DNA of 64,000 nucleotides from Zymomonas mobilis subsp. pomaceae ATCC 29192 (GCF_000218875.1 NC_015709.1:930001-994000), one strand, 5' to 3'; counted from the stretch's first letter, positions 9,670 to 21,952 are shown. The notes: generated from the letters alone by a model not told the origin. Numbers and translations: made by a program.

Positions 9670-9703
9670 GTTCCATTGGAGTAATAAATCACCCCAATGG
9701 AAC
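9670..9703 (-). promoter_or_regulatory. Hairpin in the levU-sacC intergenic region
   Basis: A perfect 10-bp inverted repeat (arms 9670-9679 and 9694-9703, 14-base loop) ends about 40 bases upstream of the sacC start. No T-tract follows it on the coding strand, so an mRNA processing or stabilising hairpin is more likely than a full terminator. Confidence 0.6.
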
Positions 9704-9835
9704 GAGTAAAAAGGGTAAAAAACGATCTCTTCAAAAGAAAAATCTTTTAAAGTATTTGAATTTTAATTTTTTAAAATAATTACGAACGTTCTTCTTGAGA
9801 TAAGAAGAATAAAAATTTTAAAATAGGTATCTATT

Positions 9836-11080
9836 TTAGAAAAGGTCAGCAGTTGCTTCCGTTAACCATTCAATCTGTGGCGGAATATAACCATAGCCTT
9901 TCACTTCAGTTACAAAGCTACGATGCCCTACTAATTCCAGCTTAACGGTTGGAGCCAAAGTCCCCCCATAACGGAAAACCGTCGGGTCGCTACTGGGAAC
10001 CGTATCAATGAAAGAGGTGACCAATCCATTGGTCATCACGTAATGTGAATAAGCCTGATAAGGCTGAGATGACGGATTACCCAAGACCAATCCAGAGCTG
10101 TTTAATGGCTCATAAGGGCCAAAAATGCCATTTTCTGAGACAAAGCCATAAACACCATCAGGACCATCCAAACCCTCAGCATAGGTCGAATGGTGACTGA
10201 TCGTAAACAGATAGGTTAGACCATCCTGAAATACAACATGAGGGCGTTCAGTCTGATCATTAACACCAAAAGCGGTTACCAAAGGCGGTAACATCTTCCA
10301 TTCAGTGCGCGCTTCATTAGTAGCACGAGCAATACCGATAGCGGCAGCCGTATAGCGTGCACCATCTGGCGTCACAGTTTCTGGCGGGACGGGGCCGATT
10401 TCGTCTTTGCCAACCGGCACTGTGCCCCGATCCATGGCTACATTGCCTTCGAACAGGACATAAGTTTTTCCGTCTTCAGGGTTAATAAAGACGTGTGGAT
10501 CGCGGAAATCCCAAAAATTATTTTCAGTATAATCGGCATAATAAAGACCGTCTGCCTCAAACAGATCAGTAACCTCATCAAAACCTTCAAACCGAACACC
10601 CGTATCATCAGCATAGATATAACCCTTACACTGGGCGGGTACTGATTGGGGCGGCGTTTGGTTAACTGAAGTAAAGAAAACTTCAACTGAATTAGCCGTA
10701 CCTGGTGCCATAATTGTACAGCCAGACCATTCCCATGAGCGGGGGTTTGCGCCATCTTTTAACAAATGACCGCCAAAGACCCAATTTAAGCCCCCACGAG
10801 AATAGAAATAGGCAATACGGGCACCATCATTACGATTGCTCCAACCGTATTTAGACCGATCCGCTACGAGAGCAAAAATAACAGTCCAGCCCTGAAAACT
10901 GACAACTTGGCCATGAATGTCGCGTAAAGGCCAAGTATCCCAGATCCAATAGTCCTCATTCATAACAGGGAAATCATAGCTGATAGCTGGCATCGTTGCT
11001 GTCGGATCATCGGCATGCACTTTCATGGCATCAGCACGTGTCCACAGACTTGATTCTGCAATACCTACAGTATTCAACAT
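9836..11080 (-). CDS. levU: Levansucrase, GH68
   Basis: A 414-residue levansucrase that splits sucrose and polymerises fructose into levan or short fructo-oligosaccharides outside the cell. Catalytic residues fall at Asp48 (WDTWPL), Asp194 (RDPH) and Glu278 (DQTERPH). His296, in ISHHST, is a residue linked in Zymomonas levansucrase to chain elongation. No signal peptide is present, as expected for this enzyme. The C-terminus ends soon after the IEW motif, about nine residues short of the 423 I recall for the well-studied enzyme. A ribosome binding site, AGGA, lies eight bases before the ATG. It is the first gene of the levU-sacC pair, also called sacB. A large palindrome lies about 95 bases upstream. 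Confidence 0.93.
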   Translation of the reverse strand: MLNTVGIAESSLWTRADAMKVHADDPTATMPAISYDFPVMNEDYWIWDTWPLRDIHGQVVSFQGWTVIFALVADRSKYGWSNRNDGARIAYFYSRGGLNWVFGGHLLKDGANPRSWEWSGCTIMAPGTANSVEVFFTSVNQTPPQSVPAQCKGYIYADDTGVRFEGFDEVTDLFEADGLYYADYTENNFWDFRDPHVFINPEDGKTYVLFEGNVAMDRGTVPVGKDEIGPVPPETVTPDGARYTAAAIGIARATNEARTEWKMLPPLVTAFGVNDQTERPHVVFQDGLTYLFTISHHSTYAEGLDGPDGVYGFVSENGIFGPYEPLNSSGLVLGNPSSQPYQAYSHYVMTNGLVTSFIDTVPSSDPTVFRYGGTLAPTVKLELVGHRSFVTEVKGYGYIPPQIEWLTEATADLF

Positions 11081-11517
11081 AAAAACTATCCTAAAAAGAG
11101 GCGATTAAAAGCCAAAAACATAAAAGTTCTCGACTTTGATAAAGATATAATTTTACTATCTATATCCTTACCAAAATATAGAATGAAAAATTTTCATTTT
11201 ATATTTAGTGCTTCAACCTTCGATATAGATAATATGTATATTTTATTGCCTGTAGGACAGAAAAAAATTAAATTTATTTTTTAAAAAAATAAATTATACT
11301 TATTTTTTGTTTAAAAATTAAACAATATTATATGATTTACTACAGTTAAATATTATTTTAAAAAAAATTATAACTTAACGTTAAAAATATATTCATTAAT
11401 TATTTATAGCGCATTTTTAATATTAAATTTCATAGAATTTAACATTTTATTTAGGAATCACTTCATATTGTATTTTTAATTATAATTACTTCACCAACTG
11501 AATTGATACTAAGATCG
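11081..11517. other. AT-rich divergent promoter region between levU and the HTH gene
   Basis: 437 bases with no coding potential. The stretch from about 11250 to 11430 is almost entirely A and T. It must hold the levU promoter on the minus strand and the HTH gene promoter on the plus strand. The only defined structure is the palindrome at 11174-11206. No convincing -35/-10 pair could be fixed by eye. Confidence 0.7.
11174..11206. promoter_or_regulatory. 33-bp near-perfect palindrome upstream of levU, possible operator
   Basis: The arms AAATATAGAATGAAAA (11174-11189) and TTTTCATTTTATATTT (11191-11206) are complementary except at one position (11181/11199). A single base separates them, which suits a DNA-binding site better than an RNA hairpin. 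It lies about 95 bases upstream of the levU start. Confidence 0.5.
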
Positions 11518-11883
11518 ATGATGAAACAACAAAAAATCATTGCTGACTGGCTTCATAGTATTCGTTATAAAATGGGGATAAGTTGGGCTGAGTTAGCCCG
11601 TAAAGCTGATATAAAGGCAGCAACAACATTATCACGTGCGGTCGATAGAAATTACAGTTCGATAATGTCGGTTAGAAATCTTGAAGCTATTGCTCAAGCT
11701 GCAGAAATACCTTCTATTTTAGATTTTTTGACGTATCAGAATAAAGTAACCTGTTCTGAAGAAGCCGATATTATCATGATAACGACAATTTTAGAAAAAT
11801 ATGGTCCTCGGAATGGATGGCAAGGCAACGATGTCCGCCAACTAGCCTCTATATTAATACAACATTTGTCTCTTTATAAATAA
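11518..11883 (+). CDS. Small helix-turn-helix regulator-like protein
   Basis: A 121-residue protein with an XRE-like helix-turn-helix at about residues 15-60: GISWAELARKADIKAATTLSRAV, followed by SVRNLEAIAQAAEIP. The C-terminal half has no recognisable domain. It is transcribed divergently from levU across a long AT-rich region, and convergently with glk. The position makes it a candidate regulator of levU-sacC, but nothing in the sequence proves this. The start is set at the ATG at 11518; an immediately following ATG and an upstream TTG at 11503 are alternatives, and no clear ribosome binding site separates them. Codons are AT-rich like the flanks, which may mean recent acquisition or just local composition. 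Confidence 0.75.
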   Translation: MMKQQKIIADWLHSIRYKMGISWAELARKADIKAATTLSRAVDRNYSSIMSVRNLEAIAQAAEIPSILDFLTYQNKVTCSEEADIIMITTILEKYGPRNGWQGNDVRQLASILIQHLSLYK

Positions 11884-11995
11884 TATTACGATGTGAAAGA
11901 AGATAAGACAGAAAAAATAATCACATATAAAATATTATTTTAAAATTTTAAAACGAACGCCCTTATTTCTTACAGAATAAGATACACAAATTTAA

Positions 11996-12048
11996 TAAAA
12001 AATGCCTTTTCCCGTTAACTACAAAAGCAATTAACAGAAAAAGGCATT
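11996..12048 (-). terminator. Terminator of the glf-zwf-edd-glk operon
   Basis: A 10-bp stem, arms 12001-12010 and 12039-12048, with an inner GTTAA/TTAAC pairing. On the minus strand it is followed by a run of Ts (complement of 11995-12000). It lies 45 bases after the glk stop and may also act on the convergent HTH gene. Confidence 0.8.
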
Positions 12049-12092
12049 ATAGTAATTTAACTCTAAGATAATTAAATTCTTAAAATTAAAAA

Positions 12093-13067
12093 CTATTCAA
12101 CGTCAGAATATTTATTGGCATAGGCGGCGGCAGCACCCAATAAGCCAGGCTGCGGATAAGTAATCAACTTAACCGGAATTTTAGACATAACGCGTTCAAA
12201 GCGACCTTTGGATACAAAGCGCTGACGGAAGCCAGATCCTGGTAAATGACCGGCAATACGCAGACCAACACCACCGCCGATAGCAACACCAGAGGCACCC
12301 TGTGCCAAGGCAAGATCACCTGCGATAGCGCCCAAGCTTAAGCAGAAACGATCAAGAGCGGCTTCGGCCAAGTTGTCTTTGCCTTCGAGAGCCATCTGCC
12401 AAAGTTTAACATCATCAAGAAGGCTGAAAGGAACACCTTCGATTGCAGCTAAAGCTTCATAAATGTTGCCAAGACCTGGTCCAGAAACAATACGCTCGAT
12501 AGAAACCCGGCGGAAACGTTCACGAAGACGGGCTAAAACCTTATCTTCAAGCTTATCCAAAGGCGCAAAATCGATATGCCCGCCTTCCGTCTCAATGACG
12601 AAATAGCGACCTTCTGTGCGCAACAGGTGGGCTACGCCTAAACCCGTTCCCGGCCCAAGAATGGTGATAACCCCCTCAGCAGGTAAGGCTTCATCAGGAC
12701 CACAAATATGGCCTAAATAAGAAGCATCCATATGCGCAACGGCATGGGCTACAGCACCAAAATCGTTGATAAGGATATGGGAATCAACATTCAATTTTTC
12801 ATTCAGCGTAGCAGGACGTAATACCCAAGGGTTATTCGTCAGCTTTAAAACTTCACCATGTACAGGACCCGCAAAAGCAATCGCGGCAGCCCGAGGTAAA
12901 GGACGACCAAGCTTTTCACCAAAACGTTCCCAAGCTAACTGTAAGCTAGCATGTTCAGCTGTTTTGAACGTTGTTTCCGTTCCCAAAGAAACAACTTTAC
13001 CACCACTGACTTCCGCAAGAGCGAAACGCGCATGCGTTCCACCAATATCAATCGCAACGATTTCCAT
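12093..13067 (-). CDS. glk: Glucokinase
   Basis: A 324-residue ATP-dependent glucokinase of the bacterial Glk family that phosphorylates glucose after its uptake by facilitated diffusion. Visible motifs are the N-terminal phosphate-binding loop IDIGGTHARFAL, the catalytic-region LINDFGAVA, the glycine-rich GPGTGLGVA near 138-146, the ETEGGH motif and a C-terminal GGGVGLRI. It is the last gene of the glf-zwf-edd-glk cluster, and its product feeds the Zwf and Edd steps of the Entner-Doudoroff pathway encoded upstream. About 150 bases, including an 11-bp hairpin, separate it from edd. AAGGAAG precedes the ATG. Its terminator is at 11996-12048. Confidence 0.96.
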   Translation of the reverse strand: MEIVAIDIGGTHARFALAEVSGGKVVSLGTETTFKTAEHASLQLAWERFGEKLGRPLPRAAAIAFAGPVHGEVLKLTNNPWVLRPATLNEKLNVDSHILINDFGAVAHAVAHMDASYLGHICGPDEALPAEGVITILGPGTGLGVAHLLRTEGRYFVIETEGGHIDFAPLDKLEDKVLARLRERFRRVSIERIVSGPGLGNIYEALAAIEGVPFSLLDDVKLWQMALEGKDNLAEAALDRFCLSLGAIAGDLALAQGASGVAIGGGVGLRIAGHLPGSGFRQRFVSKGRFERVMSKIPVKLITYPQPGLLGAAAAYANKYSDVE

Positions 13068-13136
13068 GAAACACTTCCTTTCTAGAATAAGAAAGTCACC
13101 ATATTTAAGAAAAAATCAGTAAATCTTATGCCCATA

Positions 13137-13168
13137 CTCCAGCGTAGATTAAAAAACCTACGCTGGAG
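13137..13168 (-). promoter_or_regulatory. edd-glk intercistronic hairpin
   Basis: A perfect 11-bp stem (13137-13147 with 13158-13168) and 10-base loop lie 48 bases after the edd stop. No T-run follows on the coding strand. This suits a 3' stabilising or processing element that sets different edd and glk transcript levels. Confidence 0.7.
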
Positions 13169-13216
13169 AATATAAAATCTGCCGGATTTTAGCCTATTGG
13201 TTCTTCTTTAGAGGAA

Positions 13217-15043
13217 TTAGAGGCCAGCAGCAGCCAAAATGGCCATTGCGCCTTCTTCAGCAACAGGGGCATGCTGCCGCAGCAGGGCAAAAAGCTCACG
13301 ACCGGTACCCGGATGGAATGCAGGTTGCTCAGCATGAGGACGAGCGGCCCATTCTTCAGCAGGAACCAAGGCTTCGACTTTGCCTTCTTCAACGGAAATA
13401 CGAACAATATCACCGTCGCGTAATTTACCAATAGCACCGCCACCCAAAGCTTCTGGGCTAAGATGCAGAGCAACAGGCACTTTACCCGTTGCACCAGACA
13501 TACGTCCATCGGTCAAAAGTGCGACTTTGTAACCTTTATCCTGCAAAACACCTAAGGCAGGCGTTAATTTGTGGAGTTCAGGCATACCATTGGCACGGGG
13601 GCCTTGGAAACGAACGACAACAATAACATCCTTGTCAAGCTGACCCGCTTTGAAAGCTTTCTGAACATCATCTTGATCAGAGAAAACCTGAACAGGGGCT
13701 TCAATCGTCCAGAATTTAGGATCAACAGCACTGGATTTATACATCGCACGACCCAGATTGCCTTCGAGAAGACGAAGACCACCATCGGGAGAGAACGGTG
13801 CAGAAACGGGATGTAAAATCGTGTCGTCACCTGGCGTTTTAGGTGCCGGTTCCCAAACGAGTTTACCACCATCATCTAAGACAGGTGCCTTAGCATAATC
13901 CTCGATACCACCCTTGGAAACGGTCATCACATCACGGTTCAACAGATTAGCAGAAAGCAGTTCGCTAATGACGTAAGCCATACCACCTGCATGATGGAAT
14001 TCATTCACATCACGTGGGCCATTTGGATAGACACGGGCAATTAACGGAACAACTTCAGAAAGATCATGGAAGTCATTCCAGTTAACAAGAATACCGGCAG
14101 CACGGGCAATAGCTGGAATATGCAGCGTGTGGTTAGTAGAACCACCCGTCGCCAGCAATCCAACGATTGCATTCACGATTGATTTTTCATCAACAATTTT
14201 ACCGAGAGGACGATAATCATCACCCTTCCAGCCCATCTCCGTCACACGGTGAACAGCTGCACGCGTCAATTGCTGACGAAGAGGCGTTCCAGGCGTTACA
14301 AATGCCGCACCCGGCACGTGTAAACCCATAACTTCCATCATCATTTGGTTCGTATTGGCCGTACCATAGAAGGTGCAGGTACCTTCCGCATGATAACATG
14401 CGGCTTCCATATCCAGCAGTTCTTTGGAACCAATTTTACCCTGTGCATAAAGCTGACGAATCCGAATCTTTTCCTTGTTAGGAATGCCGGTCGTCATCGG
14501 GCCTGATGGCACCAAAACAGTAGCCAAATGACCAAAGCGTAAAGCACCAATTAAAAGACCGGGGACAATCTTATCACAGATACCAAGAAGAGCAGCCCCT
14601 TCGAACATACCATGCGATAAAGAAACCGAGGTCGCTAACGCAATAACTTCACGACTAAACAGTGATTCTTCCATGCCAGGCTGACCTTGGGTCACACCAT
14701 CGCACATAGCAGGAACACCGCCCGCCACCTGAACAGTTGCCCCAACTTCGCGGGCAAACACTTTCATCTGTTCTGGATAGCGGTAATAGGGTTCGTGCGC
14801 TGACAGCATATCATTATAAGCTGTAACAACGCCGATATTCATGCGGTTAAAGTCGCGTAATGCGGCTTTATCTTGTCCCATCGCAGCGAAGCCATGAGCC
14901 AGGTTACCACAAGCTAAATTCGGGCGATCGACACCATGTTCACGCTCACACTGAATCAAGTCCAGATAAGCTTTGCGGGTTTTCCGCGAGCGTTCAATAA
15001 CGCGGGCGGTAACCTTTTCGACAGTCGAGTGTAGATCAGTCAT
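13217..15043 (-). CDS. edd: 6-Phosphogluconate dehydratase (Entner-Doudoroff)
   Basis: A 608-residue [4Fe-4S] dehydratase of the IlvD/Edd family that converts 6-phosphogluconate to 2-keto-3-deoxy-6-phosphogluconate. Family landmarks are the cysteine-bearing VPAMCDGVTQGQPGME, the ICDKIVPG block and HAEGTCTFYGTANTNQ (all iron-sulfur region). The C-terminal DGRMSGATGKVPVALHLSPEA is the active-site region. Length fits the family. The start ATG overlaps the end of zwf by eight bases, so the two are translationally coupled. It is one of the most highly expressed enzymes in organisms that use this pathway for all sugar catabolism. The hairpin at 13137-13168 probably protects its 3' end. Confidence 0.97.
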   Translation of the reverse strand: MTDLHSTVEKVTARVIERSRKTRKAYLDLIQCEREHGVDRPNLACGNLAHGFAAMGQDKAALRDFNRMNIGVVTAYNDMLSAHEPYYRYPEQMKVFAREVGATVQVAGGVPAMCDGVTQGQPGMEESLFSREVIALATSVSLSHGMFEGAALLGICDKIVPGLLIGALRFGHLATVLVPSGPMTTGIPNKEKIRIRQLYAQGKIGSKELLDMEAACYHAEGTCTFYGTANTNQMMMEVMGLHVPGAAFVTPGTPLRQQLTRAAVHRVTEMGWKGDDYRPLGKIVDEKSIVNAIVGLLATGGSTNHTLHIPAIARAAGILVNWNDFHDLSEVVPLIARVYPNGPRDVNEFHHAGGMAYVISELLSANLLNRDVMTVSKGGIEDYAKAPVLDDGGKLVWEPAPKTPGDDTILHPVSAPFSPDGGLRLLEGNLGRAMYKSSAVDPKFWTIEAPVQVFSDQDDVQKAFKAGQLDKDVIVVVRFQGPRANGMPELHKLTPALGVLQDKGYKVALLTDGRMSGATGKVPVALHLSPEALGGGAIGKLRDGDIVRISVEEGKVEALVPAEEWAARPHAEQPAFHPGTGRELFALLRQHAPVAEEGAMAILAAAGL

Positions 15044-16493
15044 ACCAAGTTACTCCATCACGTTCAGCTAAAGCAATAGCAGCAGAAGGGCCCCATGTTC
15101 CAGAAACATAGGTTTTCGGCTTCATGCTGTTCGCTTTCCAGCCTTCACGAATTCCGTCAATCCAAGTCCATTGTGCTTCGACTTCATCACGACGCACAAA
15201 TAAAGTGGCGTCTCCTTCGATAAGATCAAGCATCAGACGTTCATAAGCGATACGACGCTTACGATCCTTGAATACATCGGTCAAAGAAAGATCTAGCCAT
15301 ACTTCGCGCATATGGGCACCATTACGGTCAAGACCCGGCTCTTTTACCATCATAGAAATCTGAATGGTTTCATCTGGCTGAAGAACAATACGCAATTTAT
15401 TCGGCTGAAGAACGCCACCGCTTGACGAGAAAATAGAATGCGGGACGGGCTTAAACTGAACCACAATTTCAGAACGACGAGCAGGTAAACGCTTACCCGT
15501 ACGAATATAGAAAGGAACACCCTGCCAACGCCAGTTATCAACATGGGCCTTGATAGCAACAAAGGTTTCCGTATCGGACGGATGCCCCAGTTCTTCAATA
15601 TAACCGGCTACTTCTTTGCCACCAGAAACACCAGCGCCATACTGTCCGGTAACCGTGTGGGTAAAGACGGTATCGTTGTTAATAGGACGTAAAGCGCGGA
15701 AGACCTTTACTTTTTCATCACGGACAGCGGTAGCTTCCATGTGAGCAGGCGGTTCCATAGCGACCAAGGCGACCAGCTGAAGAATATGGCTTTGAACCAT
15801 ATCACGAAGGCTACCAGAGCCATCAAAATAACCGATGCGGCCTTCTAAACCGACCGTTTCAGCAACGCTAATCTGGACGTGATCAATGCCTTTTGAATTC
15901 CAAAGCGGTTCAAATAAAGCATTACCAAAACGCAGCGTCAAAAGGTTCTGAACAGTTTCTTTTCCAAGATAATGGTCAATACGATAGACCTGTTTCTCAG
16001 AGAAAACTTTCAATACGGCATCATTGATATGATCAGAGGAAGCCAGATCCTGACCCAGTGGTTTTTCAAGCGCCAAGCGTGACGTGGAACCAGCCAAACC
16101 AGCCTGTTGAAGACCAGCGATTGCGCCTTCAAATAAAGAAGGTGCAGTCGAAAGATAAATGGCGATACCTTTTTCAACCGGACCAGAGAGTTCAGCTAAC
16201 TTTCCGAACTGGGTAGGGTCAGTAATATCTACCGTGTCATAGAAAAGTTTAGTCAGGAATTTTGCTTTAGCTTCATCATTGAGCCGATCAGGGGCTACAA
16301 AACGATCAAGCGCTTTTTCAGCAAAATTACGGAAGCCATCAGTATCATAATCGCTACGGGAGGTGCAAACGATACGAAGATCTTCTGCCAGCAATCCGTC
16401 AGCATCAAGGCCATAGAGCGACGGCAACAGCATACGCTGTGAAAGATCGCCAGTCGCGCCGAATAATATCATCGTCGAAACGGTATTCGTCAT
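15036..16493 (-). CDS. zwf: Glucose-6-phosphate 1-dehydrogenase
   Basis: A 485-residue enzyme oxidising glucose-6-phosphate to 6-phosphogluconolactone with NAD(P)+. The nucleotide-binding loop is GATGDLSQRMLLPSL (residues 9-23), and the substrate and catalytic signature RIDHYLGKE lies near 180. ALEKPLGQD is also present. In Zymomonas this enzyme accepts both NAD and NADP and supplies reducing power for ethanol formation; that is established knowledge, not read here. It is second in the glf-zwf-edd-glk cluster, about 150 bases after glf and overlapping edd by eight bases. The next pathway step, the lactonase, is not encoded in this window. Confidence 0.97.
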   Translation of the reverse strand: MTNTVSTMILFGATGDLSQRMLLPSLYGLDADGLLAEDLRIVCTSRSDYDTDGFRNFAEKALDRFVAPDRLNDEAKAKFLTKLFYDTVDITDPTQFGKLAELSGPVEKGIAIYLSTAPSLFEGAIAGLQQAGLAGSTSRLALEKPLGQDLASSDHINDAVLKVFSEKQVYRIDHYLGKETVQNLLTLRFGNALFEPLWNSKGIDHVQISVAETVGLEGRIGYFDGSGSLRDMVQSHILQLVALVAMEPPAHMEATAVRDEKVKVFRALRPINNDTVFTHTVTGQYGAGVSGGKEVAGYIEELGHPSDTETFVAIKAHVDNWRWQGVPFYIRTGKRLPARRSEIVVQFKPVPHSIFSSSGGVLQPNKLRIVLQPDETIQISMMVKEPGLDRNGAHMREVWLDLSLTDVFKDRKRRIAYERLMLDLIEGDATLFVRRDEVEAQWTWIDGIREGWKANSMKPKTYVSGTWGPSAAIALAERDGVTWYD

Positions 16494-16644
16494 TATTTTC
16501 GTCCTTAAAACAGAGGCCGAATCCTTTGCATCTATTTTTTAGCGCTTACGCTTCGTTCATACTACCGCCCAAAACAGAAAGTATAATCGGTTAAGACTTA
16601 TCTAAAAAAAGATAAAAGAATTCAGCCAAAGCAACTTAACTATT

Positions 16645-18057
16645 TTAGGAGCGCCACATCTCCTCGATTTCTTCCAGGCTCCGTCCTTTCGTTTCAGGAA
16701 CAAAGCGTGCGACGATTAAAGCGCCGAGTATACTTAATCCTGCAAACACAAGGTAAGAGAAACCATGGTTGAAAGTCCGATTTAAACCGGGATCACCATC
16801 CGCAATTTTAAACAGGAAGTTAACTAAAATATTGGCGATCCATTGCGCGGTAACCGCAATAGGCATAGCGGAACCTTTGATAGCATTCGGGAACATTTCT
16901 GACAGGACAACCCAGCAGACCGGCCCCCAAGACATTGCGAAACCAACAATGTAAAGAAGAATAGCAGCCAAAGGCAAAACGCCACCGATATGATATGTGA
17001 ACATCATACCTAAGCTAAACATCATAACAGCCATGGCGATACCACCCCAAATAAGAAGCGGTTTACGACCAAAGCGGTCAACAATGCGTGACGCAATCAT
17101 GGTGAATACGAAGTTCACAACGCCAATTGAAATCGTCTGAAGTAATGCGGTATCAGCACCAAAACCTAAGTTCAGGAACATTTGCGGTGCATAGTAAAGC
17201 ACAGCATTAATACCGACAAGTTGCTGGAACATAGCGACTGAAACACCAGCGAAGATTACGGTTGCGCCAAAAGCAAACAAACCTGAATTGCTTTTTTGCA
17301 AAGCCTTATCAAAGCCAGCTTTAATTTTCTGAATCGTTAAACTAGGATCAACCTGAGGTTCCAAGCGAGCCAGAATCTTACTTGCTTCTGAATGGCGGCC
17401 CTTCATGACCAACCAATGCGGTGTATCAGGAGCCGTTAACAGTAACAGTAAGAAGACAACAGCAATTATACCTTCAGATGCAGGTGACCAACGCCAACCA
17501 TTAGCATTGATCCAGTCAACAGAACCAAAATGGGCCAGAAGCCATGTGAAGATATAACCCGTTAAAGCGCCGGTTACGATGGCCATCTGTTGACCAGATA
17601 CCATTTGACCACGCTTATCAGGAGGCGCAATTTCAGCAATATAGGTTGGAGTCAACGTCGAAACGATGCCGATACCAAAACCACCTAAAAAGCGGAAAAA
17701 GCAAAAAATTGGCAATGCTGAGCCAATATCACCAGTCAATCCCGTTGTAGCGGCACCAAATCCAGAAATGATGAAGCAGACTGCACTAATAAGCAGACCG
17801 CCACGACGTCCGAAACGGATACCCATCCAACCGGAAATTAATGAACCAACAACACAACCTGCCAAGACAGCAACAACCACCATCCCTGAAAGGGAGGCGG
17901 CAGCGGTAGCTGACAGATGGCGGGGACCAATAAAGTTAATATCAACCGGTATACCGATCGCAGCAATAACGGCTGAATCGTAACCAAATAGTAGACCGCC
18001 AATGGCGGCAATTAAGGCTAGTCGCGTGACTAGACCTTGACTACTTTCTGAACTCAT
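16645..18057 (-). CDS. glf: Glucose facilitated-diffusion transporter
   Basis: A 470-residue major facilitator superfamily sugar porter with about 12 membrane helices. Sugar-porter signatures are visible: GRRGG after helix 2, PESP-like PDTPHWL after helix 6, QQLVGINAVLYYAP in helix 7, DRFGRKPLL between helices 8 and 9, and the C-terminal PETKGRSLEEIE. Glf is the low-affinity, high-velocity glucose/fructose uniporter of Zymomonas and acts without ATP or PEP. It opens the glf-zwf-edd-glk cluster. A strong ribosome binding site, GGGAGAGGA, precedes the ATG. The 376 bases upstream hold CGATCA repeats that may be a control site. Confidence 0.97.
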   Translation of the reverse strand: MSSESSQGLVTRLALIAAIGGLLFGYDSAVIAAIGIPVDINFIGPRHLSATAAASLSGMVVVAVLAGCVVGSLISGWMGIRFGRRGGLLISAVCFIISGFGAATTGLTGDIGSALPIFCFFRFLGGFGIGIVSTLTPTYIAEIAPPDKRGQMVSGQQMAIVTGALTGYIFTWLLAHFGSVDWINANGWRWSPASEGIIAVVFLLLLLTAPDTPHWLVMKGRHSEASKILARLEPQVDPSLTIQKIKAGFDKALQKSNSGLFAFGATVIFAGVSVAMFQQLVGINAVLYYAPQMFLNLGFGADTALLQTISIGVVNFVFTMIASRIVDRFGRKPLLIWGGIAMAVMMFSLGMMFTYHIGGVLPLAAILLYIVGFAMSWGPVCWVVLSEMFPNAIKGSAMPIAVTAQWIANILVNFLFKIADGDPGLNRTFNHGFSYLVFAGLSILGALIVARFVPETKGRSLEEIEEMWRS

Positions 18058-18433
18058 GGCGATTCCTCTCCCGCCTTATATCTAAAAACATCTTACAACA
18101 GCTGAGTATCGGCTTTGATATGTCGCAGTCTTATTTTAGTTTCCCGCCACATAACATAGATAAAACCGAATCCTTAGCGATGGACTGATTACGAGTTACT
18201 CCTATTAAACTGATTTTGAAACCTCCTTATCATTATTGGAACAATATTTGCGTCGATCACGGACGATCATTTTTTTACTTTTGATCGATTGCGATAACTA
18301 CAAGTAAAACTATTTTTTTATCTAGAAATACTCTAAATATATTGTAAAAAATTTTATATTTTTTTTAAGAAAAAATTTAAAATACCAAAAATGAAAAAAA
18401 ATTAGATATAAATTTCAAAGAATAACTTTTCAT
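18058..18433. other. Upstream region of glf with CGATCA repeats
   Basis: 376 non-coding bases between the end of ligA and glf; they must hold the glf operon promoter. Two direct copies of CGATCA, exactly 10 bp apart (18254-18259 and 18264-18269), are followed by an inverted copy TGATCG at 18282-18287. One-turn spacing suits a protein-binding site. The part next to ligA (18300-18433) is A/T-rich without clear structure. Confidence 0.5.
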
Positions 18434-20653
<2,220 letters not shown>

Positions 20654-20693
20654 TCATCAGAAATACAAAGGCTAGGTTAAAATCATCTCAATT

Positions 20694-20732
20694 TTTATAA
20701 AAGTCAGAGAAGGCGCGTCCGACTTTTATAAA
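20694..20732. repeat. Inverted repeat upstream of ligA
   Basis: TTTATAAAAGTC (20694-20705) and GACTTTTATAAA (20721-20732) form a perfect 12-bp inverted repeat around a GC-rich 15-base centre. Each arm also contains most of the self-complementary CTTTTATAAAAG. No T-run follows on the coding strand. It may be an operator or a weak terminator between tgt and ligA. Confidence 0.5.
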
Positions 20733-20761
20733 AGAGTTTCATTCAACATAGTAAGAAATAG

Positions 20762-21952
<1,191 letters not shown>

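Noticed and set aside
9632-9676. Longer N-terminus for sacC
   Set aside because: The 15 extra residues have no family match, and their ATG sits in the stem of a hairpin; MFNFNASRWTRAQAM is the family start.
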